Source: an uncultured Lachnospiraceae bacterium
Lineage (GTDB): Bacteria; Bacillota; Clostridia; Lachnospirales; Lachnospiraceae
Length of the DNA: 64,000 nt
NCBI GenBank assembly: GCA_902787715.1
Contig: CADAHQ010000002.1
Span: 124,001-188,000, forward strand
Direction: 5' to 3'
Position 1 is the stretch's first letter, and every line of letters starts with the position of its first letter. The notes below the pieces were generated by a model that ran no database searches, had not been told where the DNA came from, and saw nothing but the letters and a program-made list of their open reading frames with translations. This document shows, in pieces, positions 40,124-49,292 of the stretch. The translations under genes were made by a program, and so were the position numbers.

Positions 40124-40381
40124 ATGAAGGAATCGGAAGAAAACGAAATCATGACGGAAGAGACAAAGCCTGCGGGACATCTGGTGTTCAACATCGACGT
40201 CATGCTCGCAAAGCGGAAGATGAGCGTGACGAAGCTCGCGGAGGCCGTCGGCATCACGCTTGCGAACATGTCGATACTAAAGAGCGGGAAGGCCAAGGCC
40301 ATCAAGGTGACGACGATTGAGAAGCTGTGCGACATTCTCGATTGCCAGCCGGGGGATTTGTTTGAGTATGTGAAAGACTGA
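40124..40381 (+). CDS. Xre-family regulator (YozG-like) paired with DUF2975
   Basis: An 85-residue protein consisting almost only of a helix-turn-helix domain: NIDVMLAKRKMSVTKLAEAV, GITLANMSILKSGKAKAI and KLCDILDCQPGDLFEYV. ATG 40124 follows GGCGGAGGAAATT; a second in-frame ATG lies at residue 10. It probably controls its own operon with the DUF2975 protein and perhaps the DUF4173 gene that follows 46 bases later. Confidence 0.88.
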   Translation: MKESEENEIMTEETKPAGHLVFNIDVMLAKRKMSVTKLAEAVGITLANMSILKSGKAKAIKVTTIEKLCDILDCQPGDLFEYVKD

Positions 40382-40426
40382 GAGCCACCGGAGCGCGGAG
40401 GCTTGAGAACAGAGTGGAGTGGAGAA

Positions 40427-42010
40427 ATGAACGAGAAGAAACGATATATAAAAAAGCTGGCGCTCTGCGCCGGTTACGCAGTGTTTGCGACAATCTGCCT
40501 GTACAAGGCGCCTCACGGGATCACGTATCCGGTGTTCGCGGCGGCGACGGTGGCGGGATTGTATGTGGTGATGCAGCTTCTGGGGGAGAAAGTGAAGCGT
40601 ACGTCAATCGGCTTTGTTGCGGGAATCGCGGCGCTGTCGGTGCATGTGTGTACCACCGGCAGCGAGAAGCTGATTGTCATGGACAAGTTCCTTTTGCTCG
40701 TGCTGTTTGCGATGCTTGTTTTGCACAACCTTTACGATGACAGGCGGTGGGACGTGACGCGGTACGTGTCCGCGATCATCAAAATGCTGACGTCGTCGGT
40801 GTCATTTTTGTTAGCCTTCGTAACGGACGGACTGTCGCTTCGGGAGCGCACGGCGAAGAACCTGCCGACAGCGGAGAATGCAACATCCCCGGCACCCGCG
40901 CCGAATCTTGTGTCCGCCTCGGACCTTACGGAAGTTCCGGCCGAGCCGATCTTCTTTGAAGCAGCGCCGGCAGCAGGTGTTTTGGCAAATCCATCCCCTT
41001 CGGACGGTATCGCTCGAAACGTTCTTCTGGGACTGTTCATTTCCATCCCGCTTCTTGCGATTGTCCTGCCGCTTTTGGCGTTCTCCGATGCTGTGTTCGG
41101 GGATGCTTTGAATGACGTGCTGAATCTGCAGTTTGATGAGGATATCTTCTATGTCGGCCTGATGGTACTCGGAATCTTTGTAGCATCCTACGCTGTCATT
41201 GCAAGAGCCGCAAAGCCCATGGAAAGCCTACAGACGCCACCTGCGGATGCCCGTACCAAGAGCCCGGTGACGGCTATAACCTTCACCACGGTGTTGCTCC
41301 TTGTGTATCTTGTGTATTGCGGAATTCAGGTGTTCTACCTCTTCCTCGGGGAGGGGCAGCTGCCGGCCGGCTATACCTACGCGGAGTACGCCCACGAGGG
41401 CTTTTACGAGCTTGTGTTTGTGTGTCTGTTTAACCTCGTGCTGGTGCTTTTGTGCCGCAGGAACAGAAGAAACCATATTGTTTTGCAGGTGGTGCTCACG
41501 GCCGTCTGCGCATGCACCTATGTGATGTTGGCTTCCAGCCTGTACCGGATGATACTCTATATCAGCGCGTACGGTTTTACCTACCTTCGGGCGTTTGTTT
41601 TGTGGGGGCTTGCGGCAATCGCTTTGGTGATGGCAGCTACCGTTGCCCTTGTGTGGCGCGACACGTTCCCGTTCGTCCGCTGCGCCCTTGCCGCAACGGT
41701 TCTGTGCTGGGTTGTATTTGCCTTCAGTTATCCGGATCGTTGGATTGCAAGGTACAATCTGACCCACGGTTGCGATGTGGATTATGTTTTAAACGACCTG
41801 TCCAGCGATGCGACGCCGGTGATAGTGGAGATTGCGGACAGCCTGGAGCCGGATTACGGCGCGTGGAAAACCGCGTCCCAGGCGGGGCGGCCGTACCGGT
41901 ACTATGTGAAGAAGATGGAGACGGAGTGCAGCGCAGGGGACTTCCGAAACTTCAATTTCTCGGAGTACCGCGCAAGAAAAGCAGTGGAGGAAGCGCTGGC
42001 GCGGGAGTAA
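40427..42010 (+). CDS. DUF4173-like polytopic membrane protein
   Basis: A 527-residue protein; ATG 40427 follows GTGGAGTGGAG. It has about 12 hydrophobic segments, a Pro/Ala-rich cytoplasmic stretch (about 155-205), and a C-terminal soluble part (residues 440-527) with NLTHGCDVDYVLNDLSSDATPVI. The YTYAEYAHEGFYELVFVCLFNL stretch is typical of DUF4173/DUF4153 proteins. Function is unknown. The same transcript as the Xre/DUF2975 pair is likely because no terminator separates them. Confidence 0.75.
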   Translation: MNEKKRYIKKLALCAGYAVFATICLYKAPHGITYPVFAAATVAGLYVVMQLLGEKVKRTSIGFVAGIAALSVHVCTTGSEKLIVMDKFLLLVLFAMLVLHNLYDDRRWDVTRYVSAIIKMLTSSVSFLLAFVTDGLSLRERTAKNLPTAENATSPAPAPNLVSASDLTEVPAEPIFFEAAPAAGVLANPSPSDGIARNVLLGLFISIPLLAIVLPLLAFSDAVFGDALNDVLNLQFDEDIFYVGLMVLGIFVASYAVIARAAKPMESLQTPPADARTKSPVTAITFTTVLLLVYLVYCGIQVFYLFLGEGQLPAGYTYAEYAHEGFYELVFVCLFNLVLVLLCRRNRRNHIVLQVVLTAVCACTYVMLASSLYRMILYISAYGFTYLRAFVLWGLAAIALVMAATVALVWRDTFPFVRCALAATVLCWVVFAFSYPDRWIARYNLTHGCDVDYVLNDLSSDATPVIVEIADSLEPDYGAWKTASQAGRPYRYYVKKMETECSAGDFRNFNFSEYRARKAVEEALARE

Positions 42011-42043
42011 GAAAGAGCTGGAGATAAACAGGAGATCGCGCAA

Positions 42044-42075
42044 AAAACGGTCGGGACAGTGTGCCCGGCCGTTTT
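42044..42075. terminator. Bidirectional terminator between the DUF4173-like gene and the MATE gene
   Basis: A 12-bp stem (42044-42055 with 42064-42075, AAAACGGTCGGG) flanked by A6 and TTTT, overlapping the stop of the convergent MATE gene. Confidence 0.87.
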
Positions 42076-43450
42076 ACATCGAAGCGGTTTCCCGAAGGTT
42101 TCTGTGGTGATAGAGCTGATAGAGGAAAAATGCAGTCATGCAGCAGACAAGGTCCGCAGTGGGCGTGGCGGCGACGATTCCCGTGAGGGGATTCACGAGG
42201 CAGAAGAGGAACATCAGAGGGATGTCCAGAAAGCCCTTGCGAAGCACCGCGAGGACGAAGGCGCTCTGCCAGCGGCCCACAGCCTGGAAGAAGGAGATGA
42301 ACGTGTAGGCGACGGCCGAGAAGGGCGCGCCGATACAGAGGATGCGCAGGAACCGCATCCCGAGGGTTAAGGACTCGCCGGGCTTGACGAAGAAACCGAC
42401 GAGGGGCCTTGCGGCGAACAGGCAGGCTGCCATGCAGCCGAGGCCGATGGCCAGGGCAATCAGCACGGTGTCGCGGATGGCCTGCTTCATGCGGCGGAAA
42501 TTCTTCGAGGCGTGGTTGTAAGCAAGAAGCGGCAGCACGCCCTGGGTAAGGCCGCGCACGGTGGCGTGGGCCAGCATATTGATTTTCTTGGCGACGCCGA
42601 GGCCCGCCTGGGCAGCGGTGCCGTTGGCCATCATCAGGCGGTCGAGGCAGGCGTAGGAAATGTTTTCGAAAAGAGTCATGATGCAGGCCGGAAGGCCGGT
42701 GCCGAAGATGCGCTTCACCATATCACGGTCCGTGTGAGCCGGAAGCCGGAAGGAAAGCACGGAGTGGGCTCTGCGGCGGTACTGCAGAACGATCATCACG
42801 GCAAATGCAATCCAGTTCGAGAGTGCGGTGGCTATGCCCGCGCCGAGCACCTCTTTTCCCGGAGGAAGAAGAACGAACATAAACAGCGGGTCGAGAAGAA
42901 TGTTGAGAACGCTTCCGCAGACGATGCCGATGCTTGCATCCATGCTGCGGCCCTCGCTTCGGAAGAGGTGGGCCGTCACCATGTTCATGGAGGTGCCCAA
43001 GCCGCCGAGCCCTACGGTGATAATGAGATAGCCCGTCGCATACCGGTGCACTTCCGGGTCGCCGCCGCCGAGAATGTTTAAGAAAGGATGCCGCAGAACC
43101 ATCGCGAGAGCGATGTAGACAAGGGTTGCGAGAGCACAGCCCCAAAAGGAAAAAGCGCAGGCTTCCCCTGCGTCTTTTTTGTTGCTTCGCCCGAGGCTTC
43201 TGGCGGATTCCCCGGCGCCGCCGACACCGAAGAGGTTGGCGATTGCGGAGAGGAACATGAACGCAGGAAGGCACACGGCAACAGAAGCCAGTTTTGCATC
43301 GCTTCCGGTAAGTCCGATGAAGAAGGTGTCCGCCATGTTGTAGATTACAAGGATAATCTGGCCGACGATGGTCGGCAGCGCGAGATGCGCAATGGCAACA
43401 GGCACCGGCTCCTGCTCGAACAATTTGGTTTCTCTGCGGTCCGTATTCAT
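42074..43450 (-). CDS. MATE-family efflux transporter
   Basis: A 458-residue protein with 12 membrane segments in two homologous halves. The start MNTDRRETKLFEQEPVPVAI is followed by the typical first segment IVGQIILVIYNMADTFFIG, and the second half repeats as GLTQGVLPLLAYNHASKNF. MATE pumps export drugs or metabolites with Na+ or H+ gradients. The RBS AAAGGAC is modest. The gene is divergent from alr. The substrate is unknown. Confidence 0.92.
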   Translation of the reverse strand: MNTDRRETKLFEQEPVPVAIAHLALPTIVGQIILVIYNMADTFFIGLTGSDAKLASVAVCLPAFMFLSAIANLFGVGGAGESARSLGRSNKKDAGEACAFSFWGCALATLVYIALAMVLRHPFLNILGGGDPEVHRYATGYLIITVGLGGLGTSMNMVTAHLFRSEGRSMDASIGIVCGSVLNILLDPLFMFVLLPPGKEVLGAGIATALSNWIAFAVMIVLQYRRRAHSVLSFRLPAHTDRDMVKRIFGTGLPACIMTLFENISYACLDRLMMANGTAAQAGLGVAKKINMLAHATVRGLTQGVLPLLAYNHASKNFRRMKQAIRDTVLIALAIGLGCMAACLFAARPLVGFFVKPGESLTLGMRFLRILCIGAPFSAVAYTFISFFQAVGRWQSAFVLAVLRKGFLDIPLMFLFCLVNPLTGIVAATPTADLVCCMTAFFLYQLYHHRNLRETASM

Positions 43451-43580
43451 GCCAAAAGTCCTTTTTCTTTAGTTAACAATGAACTTTCCCGTTTGTCAAC
43501 AGGCAACGGGAGGAAGAGCGGCGGGGAAGGATTTGCCGTCGGCAAATGTCAGAAAAACGGACAGCACAAGCCGAAAACTG

Positions 43581-43609
43581 TTCACAAACCGGCGGCCGTG
43601 TGGTAAAAT
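43581..43609 (+). promoter_or_regulatory. alr promoter
   Basis: TTCACA (43581-43586), 17-bp spacer, extended -10 TGGTAAAAT (hexamer 43604-43609). Confidence 0.75.
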
Positions 43610-43669
43610 ATTGCAAATGGCACGCGCTCTTTTTCGGGGCGGCGGGGCTTGTTTTGAGAGGCACGGAAT

Positions 43670-44854
43670 ATGGAATCGACATTGAAACGGACATGGTCGG
43701 AGATTGATCTGGATGCGCTGGTGCACAACTATCGCACGCTGTGCGCGCGTGTGAACGCGGGGAACCCTGCAAAGAGGGTGCGCTTTTTAGGCGTTGTCAA
43801 GGCGGACGCCTACGGTCACGGCGCGGTGGTCGTTGCGCGGACGCTGCAGGAGGAAGGTGCGGATTATCTCGCGGTCAGCAGTATCGACGAGGCGATGGAG
43901 CTTCGCGTAAACGGCATCACGATGCCCATTCTGATTTTGGGGCACACCCCGAAGGAGCAGGTGGAGAGACTCCTTCGGTACGATATCACGCAGGCGGTGA
44001 CCTGCAAGGCGAAGGCCGTGGAGTACTCGGAGGAGGCGACCCGCTTAGGCGGTACGCTTCGCGTCCATATCAAGGTGGACACAGGCATGTCGCGGCTTGG
44101 ATATCTGTGCGACGGCGACATGTTTTCTACAGGAGTAGAAGGCATATGCGAAGCGGTTTCCATGCCGGGGCTCGACGCTGAAGGAATCTTTACGCATTTT
44201 GCGGTTTCCGACGAGCCGGGCGAGGATGCGAAGGCCTACACCGAGCATCAGTTCAAGCTTTTTACGGACGTCATCGACGGTGTGGAGAAGAAGCTCGGCC
44301 GCAAATTCAAGCTTCGCCACTGCGCGAATACCGGAGCGGTGGCCCGCTACCCGGAGACGTATCTCGATATGGTTCGGCCGGGGCTTCTTTTGTATGGATA
44401 CGGGGATTTTGCGGAGGAGCTGGGGCTTAAGCCTGTGATGGCGCTTAAGACCAACGTTTCCACAATCAAAATATATCCTGCCGGCACGGCAATCAGCTAC
44501 GGCGGCATCTACAAAACCGACAAGACGGAGCGCATCGGCGTTCTGCCCTACGGTTACGCGGACGGTTTCTTCCGCTGCCTTTCCAACCGCTGCAGCCTGA
44601 TGACAGCGGACGGTCCGGCGCCGCAGCGCGGCAAGATCTGCATGGACATGTGCATGATTGACCTCACGGACAAGCCGAATGTCGGAATCGGCTCGGAGAT
44701 TGAGATCTTCGGACCCCGCAATCCCATCGAAACCATGGCGCAGCTGGCAGGCACGATTCCTTATGAGCTCACCTGCGCAGTCAGCAAGCGCGTACCGCGC
44801 CGCTATATCCGCGGCGGAGCGGTGGTGGAAGAAGAACTGCTATTGCGGATGTAA
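43670..44854 (+). CDS. alr: Alanine racemase
   Basis: A 394-residue PLP enzyme that supplies D-alanine for peptidoglycan. The PLP Lys is Lys44 in GVVKADAYGHG, and the second catalytic base is probably Tyr296 in GYADGFFR. HIKVDTGMSRLG, HCANTGAVARYP, MVRPGLLLYGYGDF and ICMDMCMIDLTD are standard. No other wall gene is adjacent. The start codon has only a weak RBS (GAGAGGCACGGA). Confidence 0.96.
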   Translation: MESTLKRTWSEIDLDALVHNYRTLCARVNAGNPAKRVRFLGVVKADAYGHGAVVVARTLQEEGADYLAVSSIDEAMELRVNGITMPILILGHTPKEQVERLLRYDITQAVTCKAKAVEYSEEATRLGGTLRVHIKVDTGMSRLGYLCDGDMFSTGVEGICEAVSMPGLDAEGIFTHFAVSDEPGEDAKAYTEHQFKLFTDVIDGVEKKLGRKFKLRHCANTGAVARYPETYLDMVRPGLLLYGYGDFAEELGLKPVMALKTNVSTIKIYPAGTAISYGGIYKTDKTERIGVLPYGYADGFFRCLSNRCSLMTADGPAPQRGKICMDMCMIDLTDKPNVGIGSEIEIFGPRNPIETMAQLAGTIPYELTCAVSKRVPRRYIRGGAVVEEELLLRM

Positions 44855-44885
44855 ACAAAAAAATTTATTTATGGGGGTAAGCAAA

Positions 44886-45242
44886 ATGTTTGAGTTTTCT
44901 CATGACAAAGCTCGCAAGTTGATTCAGATCCTGGCTTTTGTGCTGATTGGTTATGTAGCAGTGTATTGGTTCTATCCGTCTCTTTTGTACCGCAGCGATG
45001 TGTCTGACCTGCTCGGACTTCGGTGGAGCATGTACGGGACTTTTTGCTGCTGTCTTCTTTTTGCAATCGAAGAGGCCGGAGTCGTTCTCGGAGCGGTTCT
45101 CCTTACGTTCTTTGTGAACCTGTGCGAGGATATCAATCATATGCGCCGCGTGAATGACAAGGCGCCCTACGCAAAGGAGCCTTTGATTCATTACGTTGAG
45201 CCCTACAAATCAACCGCTTCCGAGGAGAAAACCGGGGAGTGA
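44886..45242 (+). CDS. Small uncharacterised membrane protein
   Basis: A 118-residue protein with two or three hydrophobic segments (LIQILAFVLIGYVAVYWFY, YGTFCCCLLFAIEEAGVVLGAVLLTFFVNL) and a hydrophilic tail. ATG 44886 follows GGGGGTAAG; the much longer frame from 44658 overlaps alr and is not real. I do not recognise the family. It lies 31 bases after alr and probably shares its transcript. Confidence 0.65.
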   Translation: MFEFSHDKARKLIQILAFVLIGYVAVYWFYPSLLYRSDVSDLLGLRWSMYGTFCCCLLFAIEEAGVVLGAVLLTFFVNLCEDINHMRRVNDKAPYAKEPLIHYVEPYKSTASEEKTGE

Positions 45243-45284
45243 TTTTGTCCTAGACGCCCGAAAATACCGCATCAGGAGGTTTCT

Positions 45285-46622
45285 ATGCCCAATCCTTATT
45301 TGCCTTTGTGGGAGTATATCCCGGACGGTGAGCCCCGCGTGTTCGGCGACCGCGTGTATGTGTACGGAAGCCACGACCAGGCGGCTTCGGATGCATTTTG
45401 CGACCATAAGCTGTTGTGCTGGTCCGCGTCCGTGGATGATTTGAACCACTGGACGTGCCACGGGCACATCTTCCATACGGCGGACGACACCGACCATAAG
45501 AGTGATACATCCGCGTGGACGGACGGCTATCTCTTTGCACCGGATGTGGTGGAAAAGGACGGCAAATTCTACCTCTATGCCTACATCATGGGCGCCCACG
45601 GGTGTGTGGCGGTGAGCGACCGTCCTGAGGGGCCTTTTAAGCTGATTGATCAATACCGCCACGGCGAGCCCACGACGCCTCACGAGGTGGGTTACGGCGA
45701 CGGCTGGTTCGTGGATCCGGGTGTTTTGGTGGATGACGACGGCCGCGTGTATGTGTACTGCGGCTTTGAGCGGTCCTTCGGCGTGGAGCTTGACGCAGAC
45801 ACCATGGTGGACACGAAGGACGACACCTTCGTTGAGGACATTCTGCCCCCGGGGCAGAAGCCCGAGGATTTCTACGAGGCGTGTTCGCCCCGCAAGATCG
45901 GCGATACCTACTACCTGATTTACTCGCCGCGCCGCGGCAGCCGGTTGATGTATGCAACCGCTGACAAACCCTTAGGACCGTACACGATCCGCGGGACCAT
46001 CGTGGACAACGGCATCAATTACCCGGCGGGCAACAACCACGGCTCCATCTGCAAAATCAAGGATCAGTGGTACATTTTCTATCACCGCATGACTAACAAC
46101 ACGATTATGTCCCGCCGCGGCTGCGTGGAGAAAATCGAGATTCTTCCGGACGGTACAATCCCCGAGGTGGAGATGACCTCCCTTGGTTTCCAGGAGTCCC
46201 TCAACCCTTACGAGATCACGCCGGCGGAGCTCGCGTGCTACCTCACGGGCGGCTGCTTTGTCACGGAAAATGACGCCTTCACCAGAAGTGTGGTGAACAT
46301 CACCCACGGCTGCGTTCTGGGCTACAAATACTTCGATTTCGGCGAGGATTTTGCGAGCAGGACGATGCAATTGCAGGTGCGCACCGGCGGTCGCGGGATT
46401 TATTCGAAGATCCATGTGCACATCGATACGCCGGACGGCCCGGAGATCGGCGTCCTCGATATCGGACTTGCGGACGGCGTGTATACCGCCGATGTTACTG
46501 CAGTGACCGGGCGGCACGCTTTGTTCTTCACCGCGGAGAGCACCGCGGGAGGGTGGTTCCCGGAGATGTTCGCGGGAAGAGAATTGTTCACCATGAAAGA
46601 GTTTACGTTCCGCAAGATGTGA
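45285..46622 (+). CDS. Glycoside hydrolase family 43 protein
   Basis: A 445-residue protein. The N-terminal five-bladed propeller (about 1-300) has the opening PYLPLWEYIPDGEPRVFGDR, the loop Asp region TDGYLFAPDVVEKDGKFYLY, WFVDPGVLVDDDGRVYVYCG and the candidate general acid Glu in DFYEACSPRKIGD. The C-terminal 130 residues look like a beta-sandwich (family 6-type carbohydrate-binding). GH43 members act on arabinan, xylan or galactan fragments. There is no signal peptide, so it is cytoplasmic and works on imported oligosaccharides. RBS CAGGAGG. Confidence 0.9.
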   Translation: MPNPYLPLWEYIPDGEPRVFGDRVYVYGSHDQAASDAFCDHKLLCWSASVDDLNHWTCHGHIFHTADDTDHKSDTSAWTDGYLFAPDVVEKDGKFYLYAYIMGAHGCVAVSDRPEGPFKLIDQYRHGEPTTPHEVGYGDGWFVDPGVLVDDDGRVYVYCGFERSFGVELDADTMVDTKDDTFVEDILPPGQKPEDFYEACSPRKIGDTYYLIYSPRRGSRLMYATADKPLGPYTIRGTIVDNGINYPAGNNHGSICKIKDQWYIFYHRMTNNTIMSRRGCVEKIEILPDGTIPEVEMTSLGFQESLNPYEITPAELACYLTGGCFVTENDAFTRSVVNITHGCVLGYKYFDFGEDFASRTMQLQVRTGGRGIYSKIHVHIDTPDGPEIGVLDIGLADGVYTADVTAVTGRHALFFTAESTAGGWFPEMFAGRELFTMKEFTFRKM

Positions 46623-46705
46623 GTGCGGCGGACAGCGTGCGGCTGACAGTTCGCGGCGGGCTTCGCTGTGGACGCGGAAAGAAAATCCAAAGGAGGTGTG
46701 CGGCG

Positions 46706-47209
46706 ATGAAGAAAGTGTTTCTTTTTCTGACCGAGTACCTCCTTTTGTTTATGCTTGCGGCGTGCATCGGCTGGCTCTACGAGATCGGCTGCGTGTATGT
46801 GATGTTCCACGAGTACCAGGATCGGGGAGTGCTGCATCTGCCGATGTGCCCGATCTACGGTTTCGGACTTTTGTTCCTACTCCTGGTCTTTCGAAACCGA
46901 AAGAACATCTTTCTGCTTTTTTTCGGAAGTGCGGCGATCACCACGGTTATCGAGTTCGTGAGCTCCTACGCGATTGAGCATTTTCTTCACGAGTCGCTTT
47001 GGACATACGAGGATTGGCCGCTGCAGTATGAGGGGCGCATCTCGGCCGTGAGCAGCGCGATGTTCGGGCTTTTGGCCACATTGTTTCTGCGGCTCGTACG
47101 ACCGCTTGTTGCGAAGCTGTTTAAGGGCAGGGCGCGTATGTGCGCAGCATGGCTTACGCTTGCGGCGGTTGTGTTCTGTGTCGTCTGGGAACTACGGTTC
47201 CGGGTGTGA
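46706..47209 (+). CDS. Putative ABC-transporter type IV-like (PF06541/CmpB) membrane protein
   Basis: A 167-residue protein; ATG 46706 follows AAAGGAGGTG. Four or five membrane segments and the family core IGWLYEIGCVYVMFHEYQDRG, LPMCPIYGFG and ESLWTYEDWPLQYEGRIS identify the group usually annotated as a putative ABC-transporter permease. No ATPase is next to it, so the ABC assignment is doubtful and the true function is unknown. Confidence 0.8.
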   Translation: MKKVFLFLTEYLLLFMLAACIGWLYEIGCVYVMFHEYQDRGVLHLPMCPIYGFGLLFLLLVFRNRKNIFLLFFGSAAITTVIEFVSSYAIEHFLHESLWTYEDWPLQYEGRISAVSSAMFGLLATLFLRLVRPLVAKLFKGRARMCAAWLTLAAVVFCVVWELRFRV

Positions 47210-47290
47210 GGGTGCATTTGCCGCAGGATTAACAAATGATTAACGGTGCATTGATGTTAAATTAAATTTACTTTTTCGACGTCGAAAGCA

Positions 47291-47319
47291 TTGATTTTTG
47301 CAAAAAAATGTGGTAATAT
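47291..47319 (+). promoter_or_regulatory. Promoter of the GlsB-like gene
   Basis: TTGATT (47291-47296), 17-bp spacer, extended -10 TGGTAATAT (hexamer 47314-47319). Confidence 0.78.
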
Positions 47320-47416
47320 GACCTCAGTTCAAGGGGGTGTACCCCGGAAGACAGCGACCGGCGCGCGACGGTCGGAACAACCAGAAAACATTCATATCAC
47401 TTACGGAGGTACTTCT

Positions 47417-47659
47417 ATGCAGATTCTTATTTCTTTGGCAATCGGTGCTCTTTGCGGTTGGTTGGCAGGACAGTTCATGGGATCGAAGAACAACGGTTTG
47501 ATTATCAACATCATTCTCGGTATCGTCGGCGGTGCGCTCGGTAACTTCCTGTTCGGTATCATCGGAATTTCCTTCCATGGTATCATCGGAAACATCATCG
47601 GCGGTGTTTTGGGTACCTGCATCCTGATTGCAATCGGAAGATTCCTGATGAAGAAATAA
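47417..47659 (+). CDS. GlsB/YeaQ/YmgE family stress-response membrane protein
   Basis: An 80-residue Gly-rich protein with three membrane segments (LISLAIGALCGWLAGQFMG, IINIILGIVGGALGNFLFG, GIIGNIIGGVLGTCILIAIG). The IGALCGWLAG and GIVGGALGNF motifs define the family, linked to general stress in other bacteria. ATG 47417 follows TACGGAGGT. It has its own promoter and terminator and strongly biased codons, so it is probably well expressed. Confidence 0.9.
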   Translation: MQILISLAIGALCGWLAGQFMGSKNNGLIINIILGIVGGALGNFLFGIIGISFHGIIGNIIGGVLGTCILIAIGRFLMKK

Positions 47660-47697
47660 TCATCGGTTGTTTGCGTACTGAGTATTGAGAAAAGTAT

Positions 47698-47726
47698 GGG
47701 GCTGCCGCCGGCAGCCCCGTTTTCTT
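47698..47726 (+). terminator. Terminator of the GlsB-like gene
   Basis: A perfect 9-bp stem (47698-47706 with 47710-47718, GGGGCTGCC) followed by GTTTTCTTG. Confidence 0.88.
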
Positions 47727-47745
47727 GAGTGCGGTTGGAGGAATT

Positions 47746-48324
47746 ATGAAGCGGGTCATTTACGGACTTTCATTTTTTCTGTTGCTTATCTTTGAAGCGG
47801 CATTTGCTTCTGTGGGCTGGGATTACTGGAAAGACGGGGAGTGGGCAGGAACCCTGTTTTGCATTTTTTTGTGTGTCCTGATGGGCAAAGGCATCGTCAG
47901 TTGTTATCGAAAAGCCTTTAAACCCGAGGTGATTGTGGTTCCGCAGCCCATGGCTCCGGGAATGATGATGCCCGGCGGAGGGATGCCGGGGGCCATGATG
48001 CAAAACGGCCAGCCGATGGTTCCGGGGGAACCGAATCCGGAGATGGACCATGTGGACGATATGTCCATGCAGTACAATCCTTATTTTTCGGATGTGTATG
48101 AGGAACAGCTTCAGCAACAGCGGCAGCAGCAGGAGATCATGCAGCGCCAGCTTGCGGAACAGCAGTTGCTCGCGGAGAGACAGCGAATCCTGCAGGAGCA
48201 GATCGAAAACCAGCAGCGGATGCAGCAGCAGATGGAGGCGCAGAAGCAACTGGAGCAGGAGCTTCAAAACCAGCGGATGGCGCAGGATATTATCAACGGG
48301 CCGGGACGCCCCATGGGACGCTAG
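47746..48324 (+). CDS. Membrane protein with Gln-rich coiled-coil tail
   Basis: A 192-residue protein; ATG 47746 follows TTGGAGGAATT. Two N-terminal membrane segments are followed by a Met/Pro/Gly-rich linker (APGMMMPGGGMPGAMMQNG) and, from about residue 118, a Gln/Glu-rich coiled coil (EEQLQQQRQQQEIMQRQL and so on) to the end. I do not recognise the family. The coiled coil suggests oligomerisation or partner binding in the cytoplasm. The next gene follows after 22 bases. Confidence 0.68.
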   Translation: MKRVIYGLSFFLLLIFEAAFASVGWDYWKDGEWAGTLFCIFLCVLMGKGIVSCYRKAFKPEVIVVPQPMAPGMMMPGGGMPGAMMQNGQPMVPGEPNPEMDHVDDMSMQYNPYFSDVYEEQLQQQRQQQEIMQRQLAEQQLLAERQRILQEQIENQQRMQQQMEAQKQLEQELQNQRMAQDIINGPGRPMGR

Positions 48325-48346
48325 TGCAAAAAAGGACGGTCAGCAG

Positions 48347-48709
48347 ATGGACGCGATGGAATTGTATCTGGAAAATATCGGCGATGACAATGCGCCGCTT
48401 GTGTGTGCGATGGGGGAGGAGTATACCACCGCTGAGATAAAAAAGATAATTTTGGACACGATTTGCCTGCTCGGGGAAGAAGGCGGAGAGGACGCGGAAG
48501 TAAATGAGAAAGTGCTTCTGCGTCTTTTGGCATTTGTCTCCATGGAACCGGTGCCGGAGGGCATGGAGGAGCTGGGCGATTACGACCGCTACTCCTGCAT
48601 CCGGAAGCTCGAGGCGATTCGCAAGCGCGAGAGCACGAGCCCGGAGGAGCGGCAGAAGCTCTTTTTGTTGCAGTACCTGTTGCGCGGATACGCCGCCAAA
48701 TGCCACTGA
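48347..48709 (+). CDS. Hypothetical cytoplasmic protein
   Basis: A 120-residue acidic protein with no membrane segment, predicted mostly helical (YTTAEIKKIILDTICLLGEE, EVNEKVLLRLLAFVSMEP). ATG 48347 has only a weak RBS (AAAGGACGG). The longer frame from 48050 lies inside the upstream gene. No family recognised. It is part of a three-gene run with the coiled-coil protein and the small membrane protein downstream. Confidence 0.6.
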   Translation: MDAMELYLENIGDDNAPLVCAMGEEYTTAEIKKIILDTICLLGEEGGEDAEVNEKVLLRLLAFVSMEPVPEGMEELGDYDRYSCIRKLEAIRKRESTSPEERQKLFLLQYLLRGYAAKCH

Positions 48710-48761
48710 CGCAAGGCCCGGAAACGCGCGGCCGGGCGGCATTTGCCGAAGGGAGGGTTCC

Positions 48762-49199
48762 ATGCAGTACGTTATTCTGCTTCTGGTAATCGGAATTTTA
48801 TTGTGCGTCCTCACGGGAAATGCAGGCGTTCTGTTCTACGTGGGCGCCGGCATTCTTCTGTTGCTTTCGGCGTCTTTGGTTGTGCTGTTTCTCTACAGCC
48901 TGTTCCTTCTGCTGCGCGCAAAGCGCGTGGATGCGGTCTTCACGCGGGTCGGGCCGCGGGACGAGGAGGATCTGCACAAGGTGGCATACTATAACATTGA
49001 CGGCACGGAGTATCCCTGCCTCTTTCCGGAGGAGGGAATCTTCCGAAAAAAGCTGTACCGAACGGACCGCACCTACCGCGTCCGCTTCCACAAAAAGCGC
49101 GGCTGCGTCTTCGACCGCTACGCGATTATCACCACCGTCGCCGGCCTCTCCGGCGGCCTGATTATCGGGGCAATCACTTTGCTTACGCTTCTTTCGTAA
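48762..49199 (+). CDS. Hypothetical membrane protein
   Basis: A 145-residue protein; ATG 48762 follows AAGGGAGGG. Two N-terminal segments (VILLLVIGILLCVLTG, GAGILLLLSASLVVLFLYSL), a soluble central part (AYYNIDGTEYPCLFPEEG), and a C-terminal segment (VAGLSGGLIIGAITLLTLL). No family recognised. It is the last gene of its run before a shared terminator. Confidence 0.62.
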   Translation: MQYVILLLVIGILLCVLTGNAGVLFYVGAGILLLLSASLVVLFLYSLFLLLRAKRVDAVFTRVGPRDEEDLHKVAYYNIDGTEYPCLFPEEGIFRKKLYRTDRTYRVRFHKKRGCVFDRYAIITTVAGLSGGLIIGAITLLTLLS

Positions 49200-49215
49200 G
49201 CGCGGGATACATCCA

Positions 49216-49260
49216 TAAAAAAGCAGCGGTGACCGCGGGAAGCGGAAGCCGCTGCTAATT
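49216..49260. terminator. Terminator between convergent genes
   Basis: An 8-bp stem (49222-49229 with 49249-49256, AGCAGCGG) with an additional inner GC hairpin. The A6 run on the left makes it strongest for the minus-strand yitT-like gene. Confidence 0.75.
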
Positions 49261-49292
49261 TAATGTTCAACAAATGCCGACACACGGCAGCG

